A stretch of 64,000 nt of DNA from Sphingomonas sp. IC-11 (lineage in GTDB: Bacteria; Pseudomonadota; Alphaproteobacteria; Sphingomonadales; Sphingomonadaceae): assembly GCF_021043365.1 (NCBI RefSeq), contig NZ_JAJNDU010000003.1:124001-188000 (forward strand), read 5' to 3'. The notes beneath the pieces were generated by a model, which worked only from the letters and a program-made list of their open reading frames with translations, was not told the origin of the DNA and did not search any database. The position numbers and the translations under genes were made by a program. Positions 8,369-16,434 of this stretch are shown here, in pieces (position 1 is the stretch's first letter; the number at the start of each line of letters is the position of its first letter).

Positions 8369-9217
8369 ATGACGTTACTGAAATATATTCCCGCGCTCAT
8401 CCTGGCGTCCCTGGCGCTGCCCGCCGCCGCACAGGACGAAGAGCCCCCCAAGCCGGTCACAGTCAGCGGCAGCGTCGGCCTCGTCTCCGACTATCGATTC
8501 CGAGGCGTATCCCAGACAGACGAGAATCTTGCCGTGCAAGGCGGCATCACCATCGCTCATGAAAGCGGCCTGTACATTGGCACGTGGGGCTCGAACCTCG
8601 CGGGATGGGGCACGTTTGGTGGGGCCAACATGGAACTGGACCTCATCGCCGGGTACAAGGCGACGCTCGATGACGTGACGGTCGACGTGGGTGCCACCTG
8701 GTACATGTACCCGGGCGGATTCAATAACACCGACTTCATCGAGCCCTACGTCAAGGTTTCCGGCACAATGGGTCCCGCGACGCTCACTGCCGGCCTTGCC
8801 TATGCGCCCAAGCAGGAAGCGTTGGGGGCCTGGTACCTGAACGGCGCATCGGCCGCGGCTGGCGTTTATGACAACCCCGGCGACAAGAACGACAATCTTT
8901 ATGTCTGGGTCGACGGCGCCGTTGGCGTGCCAAATACGCCCGTGACGCTGAAGGGACATGTCGGCTTTTCGAACGGTAATGAGGGTCTGGGCCCGTTCGC
9001 CACCAGCGTCGCCCCCACCGGTGAGTATATCGATTGGCTGATCGGGGCGGACTTCGCCATCCCAAGCACGCCGCTCACGCTGGGTGTGGCTTATGTCGAC
9101 ACCAATCTCAGCAGCCGGGATACGGCCTATATCCAGCCCAGCTTCAGCAAAGGGCAGGACGGCACAGGCTCGATCGCGGATGGCACCGTGCTGTTCTCGC
9201 TGACCGCGGCCTTCTGA
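8369..9217 (+). CDS. TorF-family putative outer-membrane porin
   Basis: A 282-residue secreted protein. An N-terminal signal peptide (about 1-20, ending LPAAAQ) precedes a beta-rich domain that begins VSGSVGLVSDYRFRGVSQTD, the hallmark of the TIGR02001/TorF family. The rest alternates aromatic and glycine residues and ends in a C-terminal phenylalanine, as expected of an outer-membrane barrel. The start at 8369 is set by the ribosome site AGGAGG seven bases upstream; an earlier in-frame start would block the signal peptide. The transported solute is unknown. Its position after carbonic anhydrase and SulP suggests a link with anion passage, but it has its own leader. Confidence 0.88.
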   Translation: MTLLKYIPALILASLALPAAAQDEEPPKPVTVSGSVGLVSDYRFRGVSQTDENLAVQGGITIAHESGLYIGTWGSNLAGWGTFGGANMELDLIAGYKATLDDVTVDVGATWYMYPGGFNNTDFIEPYVKVSGTMGPATLTAGLAYAPKQEALGAWYLNGASAAAGVYDNPGDKNDNLYVWVDGAVGVPNTPVTLKGHVGFSNGNEGLGPFATSVAPTGEYIDWLIGADFAIPSTPLTLGVAYVDTNLSSRDTAYIQPSFSKGQDGTGSIADGTVLFSLTAAF

Positions 9218-9262
9218 TCCTCGCCTGATCGCCCGCACGGGCGTACCGTACTCAACCACGGA

Positions 9263-9294
9263 ACGGGCCGGGGGGTTTGCTTCCCCCGGCCCGT
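9263..9294 (+). terminator. Strong GC hairpin after the porin gene
   Basis: A perfect 12-bp stem, 9263-9274 with 9283-9294, encloses an 8-base loop. It lies 45 bases after the porin stop and 40 bases before the thioredoxin-TPR gene. The run of U residues expected of an intrinsic terminator is missing, so termination may be partial. Confidence 0.6.
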
Positions 9295-9334
9295 CACCAC
9301 ATAAGGGGGGTGAACGACTAATCGGGAGCAGCCC

Positions 9335-10246
9335 TTGGCTACGTTGGGAATGAGTGCCGCGGAAAAGGAAGCCGTTCAGGCGTTCCGCCGCGACGTGGTC
9401 GAACCGTCGATGACGAAGCTCGTCATCCTCGACTTCTGGGCGGAATGGTGCGGGCCGTGCAAGGCGCTCGCACCGGTGCTCGAAAAGGTGGCAGCTGCCT
9501 ATGCCGACAAGGGCGTGGTGCTGGCCAAGGTCGATACTGACAAGAACCAGTTCATCGCCGCGCAATTCCAGATCCGCTCCATTCCAACCGTCTACGCGAT
9601 GTTCCAGGGTCAATTGGTTGCCGATCTGACCAACGCCCGAACCGAGTCACAGCTGCGCACCAGTCTTGATCAGTTGCTGCGCCAATTGCCCATCCAGGGG
9701 GAGGCGCAATCGCAAGAGGCTGAGCTTGAGCCGCTGATCGCGATGGGCGAGCAAGTGCTCGGCGAAGGTGACGCTGAGCGCGCATTGTCAATTTTCGACC
9801 AATTGTTCGAAATGGCGCCCGATCATCCCGCGGTTCTGTCCGGTCGTATCCGCGCCCTGGTAGCTGCGGGTGCTCACGACGAAGCAGAGGCCGCCCTCGC
9901 CACCCTGCCGGACGACGTCGCCAGCCGCCCGGACATCGAACGCGCGCGCTCCGCTCTGGCACTCGCCAGATCCGCCCCCCAGGTCAGTGATCTGACTCCC
10001 CTCGAAGCCGCGGTTGCTGCCAATCCTGACGATCTCCAGGCCCGCTTCGATCTTGCCAATGCGCAAATGGCTGCGGGCAACCGCGACGCGGCGGCTGACG
10101 GCTTCCTTGCCATCACTGCTCAGGAGCGTGACTGGAACGAGGGCGCGGCGCGTCAGCAACTCCTGAAGCTGTTTGAAGTGGTCGGGCTGGAGGATCCCTG
10201 GGTGTCGGCCCAGCGCCGCCGATTGTCCGCCATTCTCTTCGGATGA
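9335..10246 (+). CDS. Thioredoxin-TPR protein (CnoX/YbbN-like)
   Basis: A 303-residue protein with a thioredoxin domain at about 15-115 and a helical tetratricopeptide-type C-terminus at about 125-300. This is the domain order of CnoX/YbbN, a co-chaperone that works with GroEL and DnaK under oxidising conditions. The active site is the full WCGPCK (Cys39, Cys42), unlike Escherichia coli CnoX, which has lost one of the two cysteines. It probably starts at TTG 9335 behind CGGGAGC. Its end overlaps the Lon-domain gene by four bases (ATGA), the start of a three-gene operon. Confidence 0.88.
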   Translation: MATLGMSAAEKEAVQAFRRDVVEPSMTKLVILDFWAEWCGPCKALAPVLEKVAAAYADKGVVLAKVDTDKNQFIAAQFQIRSIPTVYAMFQGQLVADLTNARTESQLRTSLDQLLRQLPIQGEAQSQEAELEPLIAMGEQVLGEGDAERALSIFDQLFEMAPDHPAVLSGRIRALVAAGAHDEAEAALATLPDDVASRPDIERARSALALARSAPQVSDLTPLEAAVAANPDDLQARFDLANAQMAAGNRDAAADGFLAITAQERDWNEGAARQQLLKLFEVVGLEDPWVSAQRRRLSAILFG

Positions 10247-10860
10247 CACGCCTTTCCATCTTTCCTTTGCCCGGCGCTCTGCTGTTTCCGGGCATGCACC
10301 TGCCGCTGCACATCTTCGAACCGAGGTATCGGGCAATGGTGTCCGATGCCATGGCGCGGGACCGCCGGATCGGCATGATTCAGCCTCGCGTCATGGAGGC
10401 TGGTGCCGGCGATCGGCCCGCCCTCTACGATCTCGGCTGCGTCGGACGCATTGCCGAGATCGAGATGCTGGACGACGGGCGCTCAAACCTGGTGCTCGAA
10501 GGGCTGTCGCTGTTTCGAGTGGTGCGCGAACTCGACGTATCCACCCTGTTCCGCCAGGTGGAGGCAGAACTCCTTCCGCCGCCAGAGCCGGAGACACTCT
10601 CGCTTGGCTCCCGCGCGTCGTTGGAGATGGAGGCCCGCCGCTTTGCCGATCGGCAAGGCTATGCGGTGGACTGGGAAGCGGTGTCGCGACTTGACGACCA
10701 AAGCCTGGTCAACGGCATCGCGCAGATCGCCCCGTTTGACGTGGCGGCGAAGCAGGCACTGCTGGAGGCCGACGGGATCACCAGCCGCGCCGACCTGATC
10801 GTGCAGTTGATGCAATTCTTCGGCCGCCATGACGGCGATGACCGGGTGACGTTGCAGTGA
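10243..10860 (+). CDS. Lon substrate-binding-domain protein
   Basis: A 205-residue protein made up of the N-terminal substrate-binding (LAN) domain of Lon protease without the ATPase or protease parts. The N-terminus IFPLPGALLFPGMHLPLHIFEPRYR is characteristic (shown here in part: LPGALLFPGMHLPLHIFEPR). Such stand-alone proteins are common in alphaproteobacteria and have no proven role. The gene overlaps its neighbour on each side by four bases (ATGA upstream, GTGA downstream), so it is coupled to a redox co-chaperone and a Trm112 protein, hinting at protein quality control. Confidence 0.92.
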   Translation: MTRLSIFPLPGALLFPGMHLPLHIFEPRYRAMVSDAMARDRRIGMIQPRVMEAGAGDRPALYDLGCVGRIAEIEMLDDGRSNLVLEGLSLFRVVRELDVSTLFRQVEAELLPPPEPETLSLGSRASLEMEARRFADRQGYAVDWEAVSRLDDQSLVNGIAQIAPFDVAAKQALLEADGITSRADLIVQLMQFFGRHDGDDRVTLQ

Positions 10861-11045
10861 CGATCGATCCTTGGCTGCTCGAGCGGCTCGTCTGCCCGGC
10901 CACACGCACCCCGCTGATCCTGAGCGAACGGGGCGACGAGCTTGTGTCAGTGGCAGCAAGCTTGGCTTATCCGATCCGCGGCGGCGTTCCGGTGCTACTT
11001 GTCGAAGAAGCCCGGCCGCTCGCCGGCAGTTCTCTCAACGACTGA
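10857..11045 (+). CDS. Trm112-family small protein
   Basis: A 62-residue protein of the Trm112/YcaR family, begun at a GTG that overlaps the previous stop. It has LLERLVCPATRTPL near the N-terminus and YPIRGGVPVLLVEEAR at the end, both family hallmarks. Many bacterial members have four zinc-binding cysteines, but here only one Cys remains (CPAT), so zinc binding is doubtful. In eukaryotes and archaea Trm112 activates methyltransferases; the bacterial role is open. It is the last gene of the operon. Confidence 0.9.
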   Translation: MTIDPWLLERLVCPATRTPLILSERGDELVSVAASLAYPIRGGVPVLLVEEARPLAGSSLND

Positions 11046-11233
11046 GCAAGGGCGGGCCATCATTCCGGCAGAGCCGCGAGACAGCGGCATCGTGAGCCTG
11101 CCGCTTGTTGGGGAGGGGAAGTACGCCTTCGTCGCTGCTTACGACGTCCTGGTCGCAGCGTCGGCCACTCGGTCGACGCGGACCTGACGCGGGGTCACGC
11201 TTCCGCCACCACGGCCGGGAAAGGAGACGAACA
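11046..11233. other. Gap between the Trm112 gene and the small-peptide ORF
   Basis: About 190 bases with no supported gene. It probably holds the promoter and leader of the small peptide at 11234, since a clear ribosome site appears at its end. I see no RNA family or strong repeat in it. Confidence 0.4.
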
Positions 11234-11320
11234 ATGCATCGTCCAAGTTTCTTCCCGGCGTTGTTCGCCGGCTTCCTTCTCACCATTCTAACGTTCGCGC
11301 CGTCGTTTGGCGCCGCTTGA
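11234..11320 (+). CDS. Possible 28-residue membrane or signal-like peptide
   Basis: An ATG at 11234 stands eight bases behind AAGGAG, a stronger ribosome site than most genes in the window have. It encodes 28 residues: a basic start (MHRPSFF), a hydrophobic core (LFAGFLLTILTFA) and a small-residue end, then TGA. It is followed 42 bases later by an intrinsic terminator in the same direction, so the peptide would form its own short transcript. It could be a small membrane protein or a leader peptide. It could also be chance; no family is recognised. Confidence 0.4.
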   Translation: MHRPSFFPALFAGFLLTILTFAPSFGAA

Positions 11321-11361
11321 AGCCTGCGGCGCCGGTTCGCTCCCCCGTCGCCGCTGCACAT

Positions 11362-11400
11362 GCGGGCGTTCGCGGAACGGCGCGAACGCCCGCTTCTTTG
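11362..11400 (+). terminator. Rho-independent terminator
   Basis: A perfect 13-bp stem (11362-11374 with 11381-11393) with a six-base loop is followed on the plus strand by TTCTTTG. It is the best intrinsic terminator in the window. It would end the small-peptide transcript and may also stop transcripts coming the other way from pal. Confidence 0.8.
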
Positions 11401-11547
11401 GTGCGAGCAAAGTACGAAGCGTTCTTCAGCGCAGCTGAGCGCGGCCCTTCCCGCCTCGCAATCGGAACAAGACGCGGACGGGTCCGCATCCAGCCGCCGG
11501 CAGGCGCGCTTGCGACGCGCCGGTGCCGGCAACCGGAACGGTGCTGA

Positions 11548-12063
11548 TCAGTTCAGGACCACCGTCACCGCGCGGCGGTTGCGTGCCCAGCTCTCCTCAT
11601 CCGAACCAAGCGCCAGCGGACGTTCCTTGCCGTAGCTGATCGTGGTGATCCGGCTTGGCGAGATTCCCTGTGCCACTAGGTAGTTCTTGGCGGCATTGGC
11701 GCGGCGGTCGCCGAGTGCGAGGTTATACTCACGCGTGCCGCGCTCGTCGGCATGGCCCTCGATGGTCACGCGAATGTTCGGATAGCGCTGCAGCCAGACG
11801 ACCTGGCTGTCGAGAATGCCGCGCGCCGTGCCATCGATGTCATATTGGTCAAGACCGAAGTTGACGGTGTCGCTGGTCACCGAACGCTTGAAGTCCTCGG
11901 ACGAGCCCGGGACGACGGCGCCCTCGGTCGAACCGGTCGATCCGGTCGGCGCGGCTGGCGCTTCGCCGGGCGCGGGCGGAAGAACTTCGGGCCGCTTCTT
12001 CGAGCAAGCCGCAGTGGTCACCAGCGCAGTCGCGAGCAGGATCGTGGTGGTCAGTCTCGCCAT
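11548..12063 (-). CDS. pal: Peptidoglycan-associated lipoprotein Pal
   Basis: A 171-residue outer-membrane lipoprotein. A signal sequence ends in the slightly irregular lipobox TTAAC near residues 17-21. It is followed by a Pro/Ala/Gly-rich linker and a C-terminal OmpA-like domain (about 65-170) with the peptidoglycan-binding pattern TIEGHADERGTREYNLALGD and the closing ARNRRAV. Pal anchors the outer membrane to the wall and binds TolB. I chose the ATG at 12063; a longer frame adds 28 residues before the signal peptide. It is the last gene of the tol cluster; no cpoB/ybgF follows. Confidence 0.96.
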   Translation of the reverse strand: MARLTTTILLATALVTTAACSKKRPEVLPPAPGEAPAAPTGSTGSTEGAVVPGSSEDFKRSVTSDTVNFGLDQYDIDGTARGILDSQVVWLQRYPNIRVTIEGHADERGTREYNLALGDRRANAAKNYLVAQGISPSRITTISYGKERPLALGSDEESWARNRRAVTVVLN

Positions 12064-12109
12064 TCTTTTTCTCCCATTTTCCGTACCCCGTGTTCCCCCG
12101 ATAACAGAT

Positions 12110-13525
12110 TCACGGCCGGATCGGACCCCAGGACGGGTCGGAGCCATCCAGCGGCGTTGGAACGCGGCGCTCGTTCACGCCGGTGAGGTCGACCGACCAG
12201 AGATCCGCCTTGCCGCTGCGGCCCTGTGCCGAACGGTAGAACATCAGCACGCGGCCGTTCGGGGCCCAGGACGGGCCCTCATCATGCCAGCTGTTCGTCA
12301 GGATCTTCTCGCCGGAACCGTTGGGGCTCATGATGCCGATCCGGAAGCCGCCTGACATGCGCGTAAACGCGATCAGATCGCCGCGCGGGCTCCACGCCGG
12401 CGTGCCATAGCGTCCGCCACCGAAGCTGATGCGCTGCTGGTTCGATCCATCCGCGTTCATCACATAAAGCTGCTGCCCACCGGAACGATCGCTCTCGAAC
12501 ACGATCCGGCTGCCATCCGGAGAGTAGCTGCCGCCAGTATCAATGCCCGGTGAATTGGTCAGGCGCTGCGGCGTGCCCCCGCTTGCCGGCACGCGATAAA
12601 GATCGGTGTTGCCGCCTGATGCCATGGAAAACAGGATCCAGCGGCCATCCGGCGAAAAGCGCGGTGCAAAGGTCGTAGCGACGTTCTGCACGACCAGCCG
12701 CTGCCGCCCCGAACCGATCTCATAAACATAGATGGCCGGCACCCGGCCGACGTAGCTCATGTACACGATCGATTGCTGGTTCGGGGAGAAGCGCGGTGTC
12801 AAAACGATCGACTGGCCGTTGGTCAGGAAGCGGTGGTTGGCGCCATCCTGGTCCATGATCGACAGGCGCTTGATGCGGTTTCCCTTAGGCCCGGTTTCGG
12901 ACACGTAAACCACACGGCTGTCAAAATAAGGTCCTTCGCCGGTCAGCCGGGTATAGACCATGTCGGCGCACTTGTGCGCAGCCCGACGCCAGTCTGACGG
13001 CGGCACCACAAAGCCCTGGCGCATCAGTTCCGTTTGCGCCGACACGTCGAACAGGTAGCAGCCAACAGTCAGCGTGCCGTCCCCATTGGCGCGGATATAG
13101 CCCTGCACCAGCGCCTGCGCGCCAGTGCCACCCCAGTAGTCAAAGGCGGGAGCCTGCACTTCCGGGAACATGACCGTGCGCAGCTGCGCCGGCGACAATG
13201 GGTTGAACAGGCCGGAATTGCGCAGATCGTTGGTCACGATCTCCGCAAGCTGACGCCCAAGTGCATCCGTCGAACCGGCTGGCGTTTGCACAACGGTTGC
13301 CGCCGGCATGGTCGGAATGGCGATCGGCATTGGCGCCGAAATGCCGCCGGTCACGTCAACTTCCAGCGGTCCGCCCGGCGCTTGCGCGCCCAGAGGAGCA
13401 GGTTGCCGGGGCGCGGATTGCGTCTGAGCCACCGGCGCGGGCGCCACGAGCGGTGTCGGTGGCACATCCTGCGCAACAACTGGCACAGCGAGCATGAGGG
13501 GGGCCAACAGGGCAAAGCGTTTCAT
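12110..13525 (-). CDS. tolB: Tol-Pal system protein TolB
   Basis: A 471-residue periplasmic protein. A signal peptide (about 1-18, ending PVVAQ) is followed by a Pro/Gln-rich stretch, the N-terminal TolB domain (about 70-190) and a C-terminal six-bladed beta-propeller with repeated SPDG motifs (FSPDGRW, YSPDGSR, WSPRGD, WAPNGR). TolB moves between Pal and TolA and helps outer-membrane constriction during division. The ATG at 13525 is supported by the signal peptide. The gene lies 46 bases upstream of pal and 144 bases after tolA. Confidence 0.97.
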   Translation of the reverse strand: MKRFALLAPLMLAVPVVAQDVPPTPLVAPAPVAQTQSAPRQPAPLGAQAPGGPLEVDVTGGISAPMPIAIPTMPAATVVQTPAGSTDALGRQLAEIVTNDLRNSGLFNPLSPAQLRTVMFPEVQAPAFDYWGGTGAQALVQGYIRANGDGTLTVGCYLFDVSAQTELMRQGFVVPPSDWRRAAHKCADMVYTRLTGEGPYFDSRVVYVSETGPKGNRIKRLSIMDQDGANHRFLTNGQSIVLTPRFSPNQQSIVYMSYVGRVPAIYVYEIGSGRQRLVVQNVATTFAPRFSPDGRWILFSMASGGNTDLYRVPASGGTPQRLTNSPGIDTGGSYSPDGSRIVFESDRSGGQQLYVMNADGSNQQRISFGGGRYGTPAWSPRGDLIAFTRMSGGFRIGIMSPNGSGEKILTNSWHDEGPSWAPNGRVLMFYRSAQGRSGKADLWSVDLTGVNERRVPTPLDGSDPSWGPIRP

Positions 13526-13669
13526 CGTCTTCCTCTCACTCGGACGTGGTGCCCGGCTCCGTCGCGAAGCCATCCCGCCAATTCACGGGCCTAGATGAAC
13601 GACACATGTAGCGCACATGAACCAGGCATCGGCGGATCGGCCCCGCGCGACACGCGTATCAGGCAAACG

Positions 13670-14740
13670 TCACCGCAGCTTCCACTTGAAGTTGATGTTG
13701 TTCCATCCGCCATTAGGCGTGTCGTAATATTCCGGCGGCAGTTTCAACGGGGAACACCCCTTGAACGCCGCGATGCCCAGATCCTTGACCCGTTGAGCGT
13801 AGCGCTCGTTCTGGGCGGTAACGCCGGTCTGGCGGACCACGGTCGGAGTAGCGGCAAGCGTGCCATTCTCGTTGAGGCGCAGGTTCAGCGTCGTCACGAT
13901 CTCATTCGCGCCCGGGCCGGGGTCGACCTGACGATCCGCGCATGGCTGGATCTGACGTGCGATCGCCTGAACGATCGAGGCGAGCGCGGTTGCATCGATC
14001 TTTGCAGCGCGGGGCGTCTGGCTCCGGCTGGTCGAAGGTTCGGTCGTCAAGCCCTTCAGGAAATCATCGCCCAGCCGGCCGCCGCGCGGTTTCGTCGCCT
14101 TCGACTGGCTGTCCGATCCCGATCCACGCGCCTTGGCAGCTGCCGCGGCCTTGGCCTTGGCGTCCGCTGCGGCCTTCGCGCGCGCATCCGCCGCTGCCTT
14201 TGCCTTCGCCTCCGCTGCGGCCTTCGCCTTGGCAGCTGCAGCTTCCTTCGCGGCAGTTTCAGCCGCTGCGGCTTTCTTCGCCGCTTCGCGCTCGGCCGCC
14301 GGGTTCGGCCTCGGCTTTGGCTTGGGCTGCGGCTTCTCGTCCGGCTTGGGCGCAGGCTGCGGCTTGGGCGGCGCCGGCTTGGGCTTGGGCTCCTGCTTGG
14401 GCGCCGCCTTGGGTGCGGGCTTCGGCGGCTCAGGCTTTGGGGCTGGCGGCGGCGGCGCGGGTTCGGGCTCAGGCGCGGGCGCAGGTTCGGGCTCGGCCGG
14501 CGCGGGCGGCGCGGCATCGTCCGGCTCGCCAGTCTCGGGGGCGACCGACTGCGCCGGCTCCTCCACTGCTTGGGGCGCAGTCGCTTCCAGCCCCACGTCC
14601 TTCACCAGGCTGACGTCGATCGGCTGCTGTTTCAGCTTCTCTGGATTGGGGGTGGAGAGAAAGCCGACAGACAGCAGGCCGAACAGGATCAAATGCCCTG
14701 CGCCCGCTACTCCAAGCCCAACCTTTTCCGCCCGCTCCAT
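13670..14740 (-). CDS. tolA: TolA-like envelope-spanning protein
   Basis: A 356-residue protein with one membrane helix at about 10-29, then a very long periplasmic segment. First comes a Pro/Glu/Lys-rich stretch (about 65-150) with PEPEPAP and KPEPKP-like repeats, then an Ala/Lys-rich helix (about 150-215) built from AKAAADAKAKAA-type units. The globular C-terminus (about 245-356) has a conserved cysteine pair (QPCAD and KGCSP) and ends WKLR. This is the TolA plan: the inner-membrane anchor links TolQR to TolB and Pal. It follows tolR after five bases. Confidence 0.93.
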   Translation of the reverse strand: MERAEKVGLGVAGAGHLILFGLLSVGFLSTPNPEKLKQQPIDVSLVKDVGLEATAPQAVEEPAQSVAPETGEPDDAAPPAPAEPEPAPAPEPEPAPPPPAPKPEPPKPAPKAAPKQEPKPKPAPPKPQPAPKPDEKPQPKPKPRPNPAAEREAAKKAAAAETAAKEAAAAKAKAAAEAKAKAAADARAKAAADAKAKAAAAAKARGSGSDSQSKATKPRGGRLGDDFLKGLTTEPSTSRSQTPRAAKIDATALASIVQAIARQIQPCADRQVDPGPGANEIVTTLNLRLNENGTLAATPTVVRQTGVTAQNERYAQRVKDLGIAAFKGCSPLKLPPEYYDTPNGGWNNINFKWKLR

Positions 14741-14745
14741 CCGGG

Positions 14746-15177
14746 TTACTCGTCCCCGATCGTCACCAGCGCCACGCGGTTCAGCCCGGCACGGTTCAGT
14801 TCGCCCATCACGCGCATCACCCGCCCGTAATCGAGCGCACGGTCGGCACGAAGATACACCTGCGGCGGATCGCCTTCACCCGACTGCGCCGCGATCGCGT
14901 CGAGCCGAGCGGCCAGCGCGTCCTCAGACACTTCGTCCTTGGCGATGAAGATCCGGCCGTCCGCGTCAAGCGAGATCTCGGTCGGCTCCTTGTCCTGGTC
15001 CAGCGGCTTGGCGCGGCTGTCAGGCAGGTTCACCGGCACGCCGGCGGTCAGCAGCGGCGCGGTGACCATGAAGATGATCAGCAGCACGAGCATGACGTCG
15101 ACCAGCGGCGTGACGTTGATGTCTGCCATCGGAGCGCGGCGCCCGCCGGATCGCTGTGAGGGAAGCTGCATCGCCAT
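14746..15177 (-). CDS. tolR: ExbD/TolR-family protein
   Basis: A 143-residue inner-membrane protein with a single helix at about 25-48 and a periplasmic domain. The membrane Asp needed for proton use is visible in TPLVDVMLVLLIIFMV, and the motif INVTPLVD precedes it. With TolQ it forms the proton-driven motor of the Tol system. Its ATG follows tolQ by 44 bases and its stop precedes tolA by five, so the genes are one operon. The choice of TolR over ExbD rests on its neighbours. Confidence 0.96.
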   Translation of the reverse strand: MAMQLPSQRSGGRRAPMADINVTPLVDVMLVLLIIFMVTAPLLTAGVPVNLPDSRAKPLDQDKEPTEISLDADGRIFIAKDEVSEDALAARLDAIAAQSGEGDPPQVYLRADRALDYGRVMRVMGELNRAGLNRVALVTIGDE

Positions 15178-15221
15178 CGTTCAGCTCTTCGGAGCAACGA
15201 TAGGAAGGCTCACCGGGCCGC

Positions 15222-15914
15222 TCACCGCTCGCGGTCCAGCTGACGCGACAGGGTTGCGTGGAACCCGTCGGCGAAGCGGTTCAGCCGCGCCTCGATCCGG
15301 TTGATGCCATGGCTGAAGCGATTGTACGCAATGACGGCCGGGATCGCTGCGAACAGGCCGATCGCAGTCGCGAAAAGTGCCTCGGCGATGCCGGGCGCCA
15401 CTACCGCAAGGCTGGTGTTCTGCTGGCTGGCGATGCTGGTGAAGCTGCGCATGATGCCCCACACCGTCCCGAACAGGCCGACGAAGGGCGCCACCGATCC
15501 AACGGTCGCCAGCACGTTCAACCGATCGGACAGCTTGTCGATCTCGCTTGCGACCGCTGCGCCCATCGTGGTCGCCAAACGTTCGCGCGTACCCCCGCGA
15601 TCGATCACGGCGCCCTGAGTGGAGCGGCGCCATTCGGCAACGCCGGCTGCGAACACACGCGCGCTCGGCAGATCCTCGTCAGCCCGCGTCTTGTAGAAGG
15701 CATCGATGTCATCGGCCTTCCAGAAATCGCGCTCGAACGTCTCGGTCGCGCGCCGGGTACGCCCCAGCTTGCGCCAGAACATAAAAATGATTGCCCAGGT
15801 CCAGATGCTTGCGGCGAGCAGGCCGAACATCACCAGCTTCACGACGATGTCGGCCTGCAGGAACAGCGCAACGGGTGAAAGCGTGGCAGCGTCGGTATTG
15901 AAGAACGGGTTCAA
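15222..15914 (-). CDS. tolQ: TolQ proton-channel protein
   Basis: A 230-residue MotA/TolQ/ExbB-family protein. It has three membrane helices: about 20-42, then, after a large cytoplasmic loop, about 135-157 and 170-195. The typical second-helix motif VGSVAPFVGLFGTVWGIM is present, with the following FTSIASQQNTSLAVVAPGIAEAL (quoted in part: SLAVVAPGIAEAL). Translation begins at a TTG that overlaps the YbgC stop (TTGA). The protein works with TolR to energise TolA. Confidence 0.96.
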   Translation of the reverse strand: MNPFFNTDAATLSPVALFLQADIVVKLVMFGLLAASIWTWAIIFMFWRKLGRTRRATETFERDFWKADDIDAFYKTRADEDLPSARVFAAGVAEWRRSTQGAVIDRGGTRERLATTMGAAVASEIDKLSDRLNVLATVGSVAPFVGLFGTVWGIMRSFTSIASQQNTSLAVVAPGIAEALFATAIGLFAAIPAVIAYNRFSHGINRIEARLNRFADGFHATLSRQLDRER

Positions 15915-16378
15915 GGCCTCTTTTCCCCCTTGTCGACGAGAGCGGCAAAACGGTCGATCCAGTCGCGCGGTTGCCGCCGCGGCCGTCCAGATGGCGCCAC
16001 GAGCGCCGCCACGACATCCGCCTCGGCCAGCACAAGCGTGTCGCGCATGACTCTCTGATGAATGGAAACACTCGCTGCGCCAACCGCCGTCACGCGCGTG
16101 CAGACAACCAGCGCATCGTCCAGCCGGGCGGGTGCTCGATAGCGGATGGCAAGGCTTGCCACAGCATAGGCACCGGTGCCCGTCTCGTGCGCGGCACGCT
16201 GGTCCACGCCGGCCAGCCGAAGCATGTCCGATCGGGCACGCTCCATGAAGCGCAGGTAATTGGCGTGATATACGACCCCGGACAGGTCCGTGTCCTCGAA
16301 ATAGACGCGCACGGGCAAGCGATGCTCTACGCCGGCAAAGCGCCCTTCCAGAGGCTGGTCGGCTTGGCCGGTTTCCAT
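15911..16378 (-). CDS. ybgC: Tol-Pal-associated acyl-CoA thioesterase YbgC
   Basis: A 155-residue hot-dog-fold thioesterase. The family motif YFEDTDLSGVVYHANYLRFM (residues about 27-46) contains the catalytic Asp and the substrate-side tyrosines. YbgC hydrolyses acyl-CoA or acyl-carrier substrates and is encoded at the head of tol operons in many Gram-negative bacteria; its link to the Tol machine is not settled. The last four bases overlap tolQ. It lies 56 bases after the lipoprotein gene upstream. Confidence 0.94.
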   Translation of the reverse strand: METGQADQPLEGRFAGVEHRLPVRVYFEDTDLSGVVYHANYLRFMERARSDMLRLAGVDQRAAHETGTGAYAVASLAIRYRAPARLDDALVVCTRVTAVGAASVSIHQRVMRDTLVLAEADVVAALVAPSGRPRRQPRDWIDRFAALVDKGEKRP

Positions 16379-16434
16379 TTCGCCGTTGTTAACCGAACGT
16401 TGCCGGCTCGGGTAGCCCCATGGGGCCGATCTGA

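Noticed and set aside
14130-14420. Tandem-like DNA repeats
   Set aside because: They are explained by the Ala/Lys and Pro/Lys repeats encoded by tolA and are not a CRISPR or noncoding repeat array.
14056-14517. Arg/Pro repeat frame on the minus strand
   Set aside because: An alternate frame of the tolA repeats, not a separate gene.
13595-14948. Long Arg/Leu/Gly-rich and Ala/Ser-rich frames on the plus strand
   Set aside because: Antisense of the repetitive tolA coding region; the apparent repeats simply mirror the Ala/Lys/Pro repeats of TolA.
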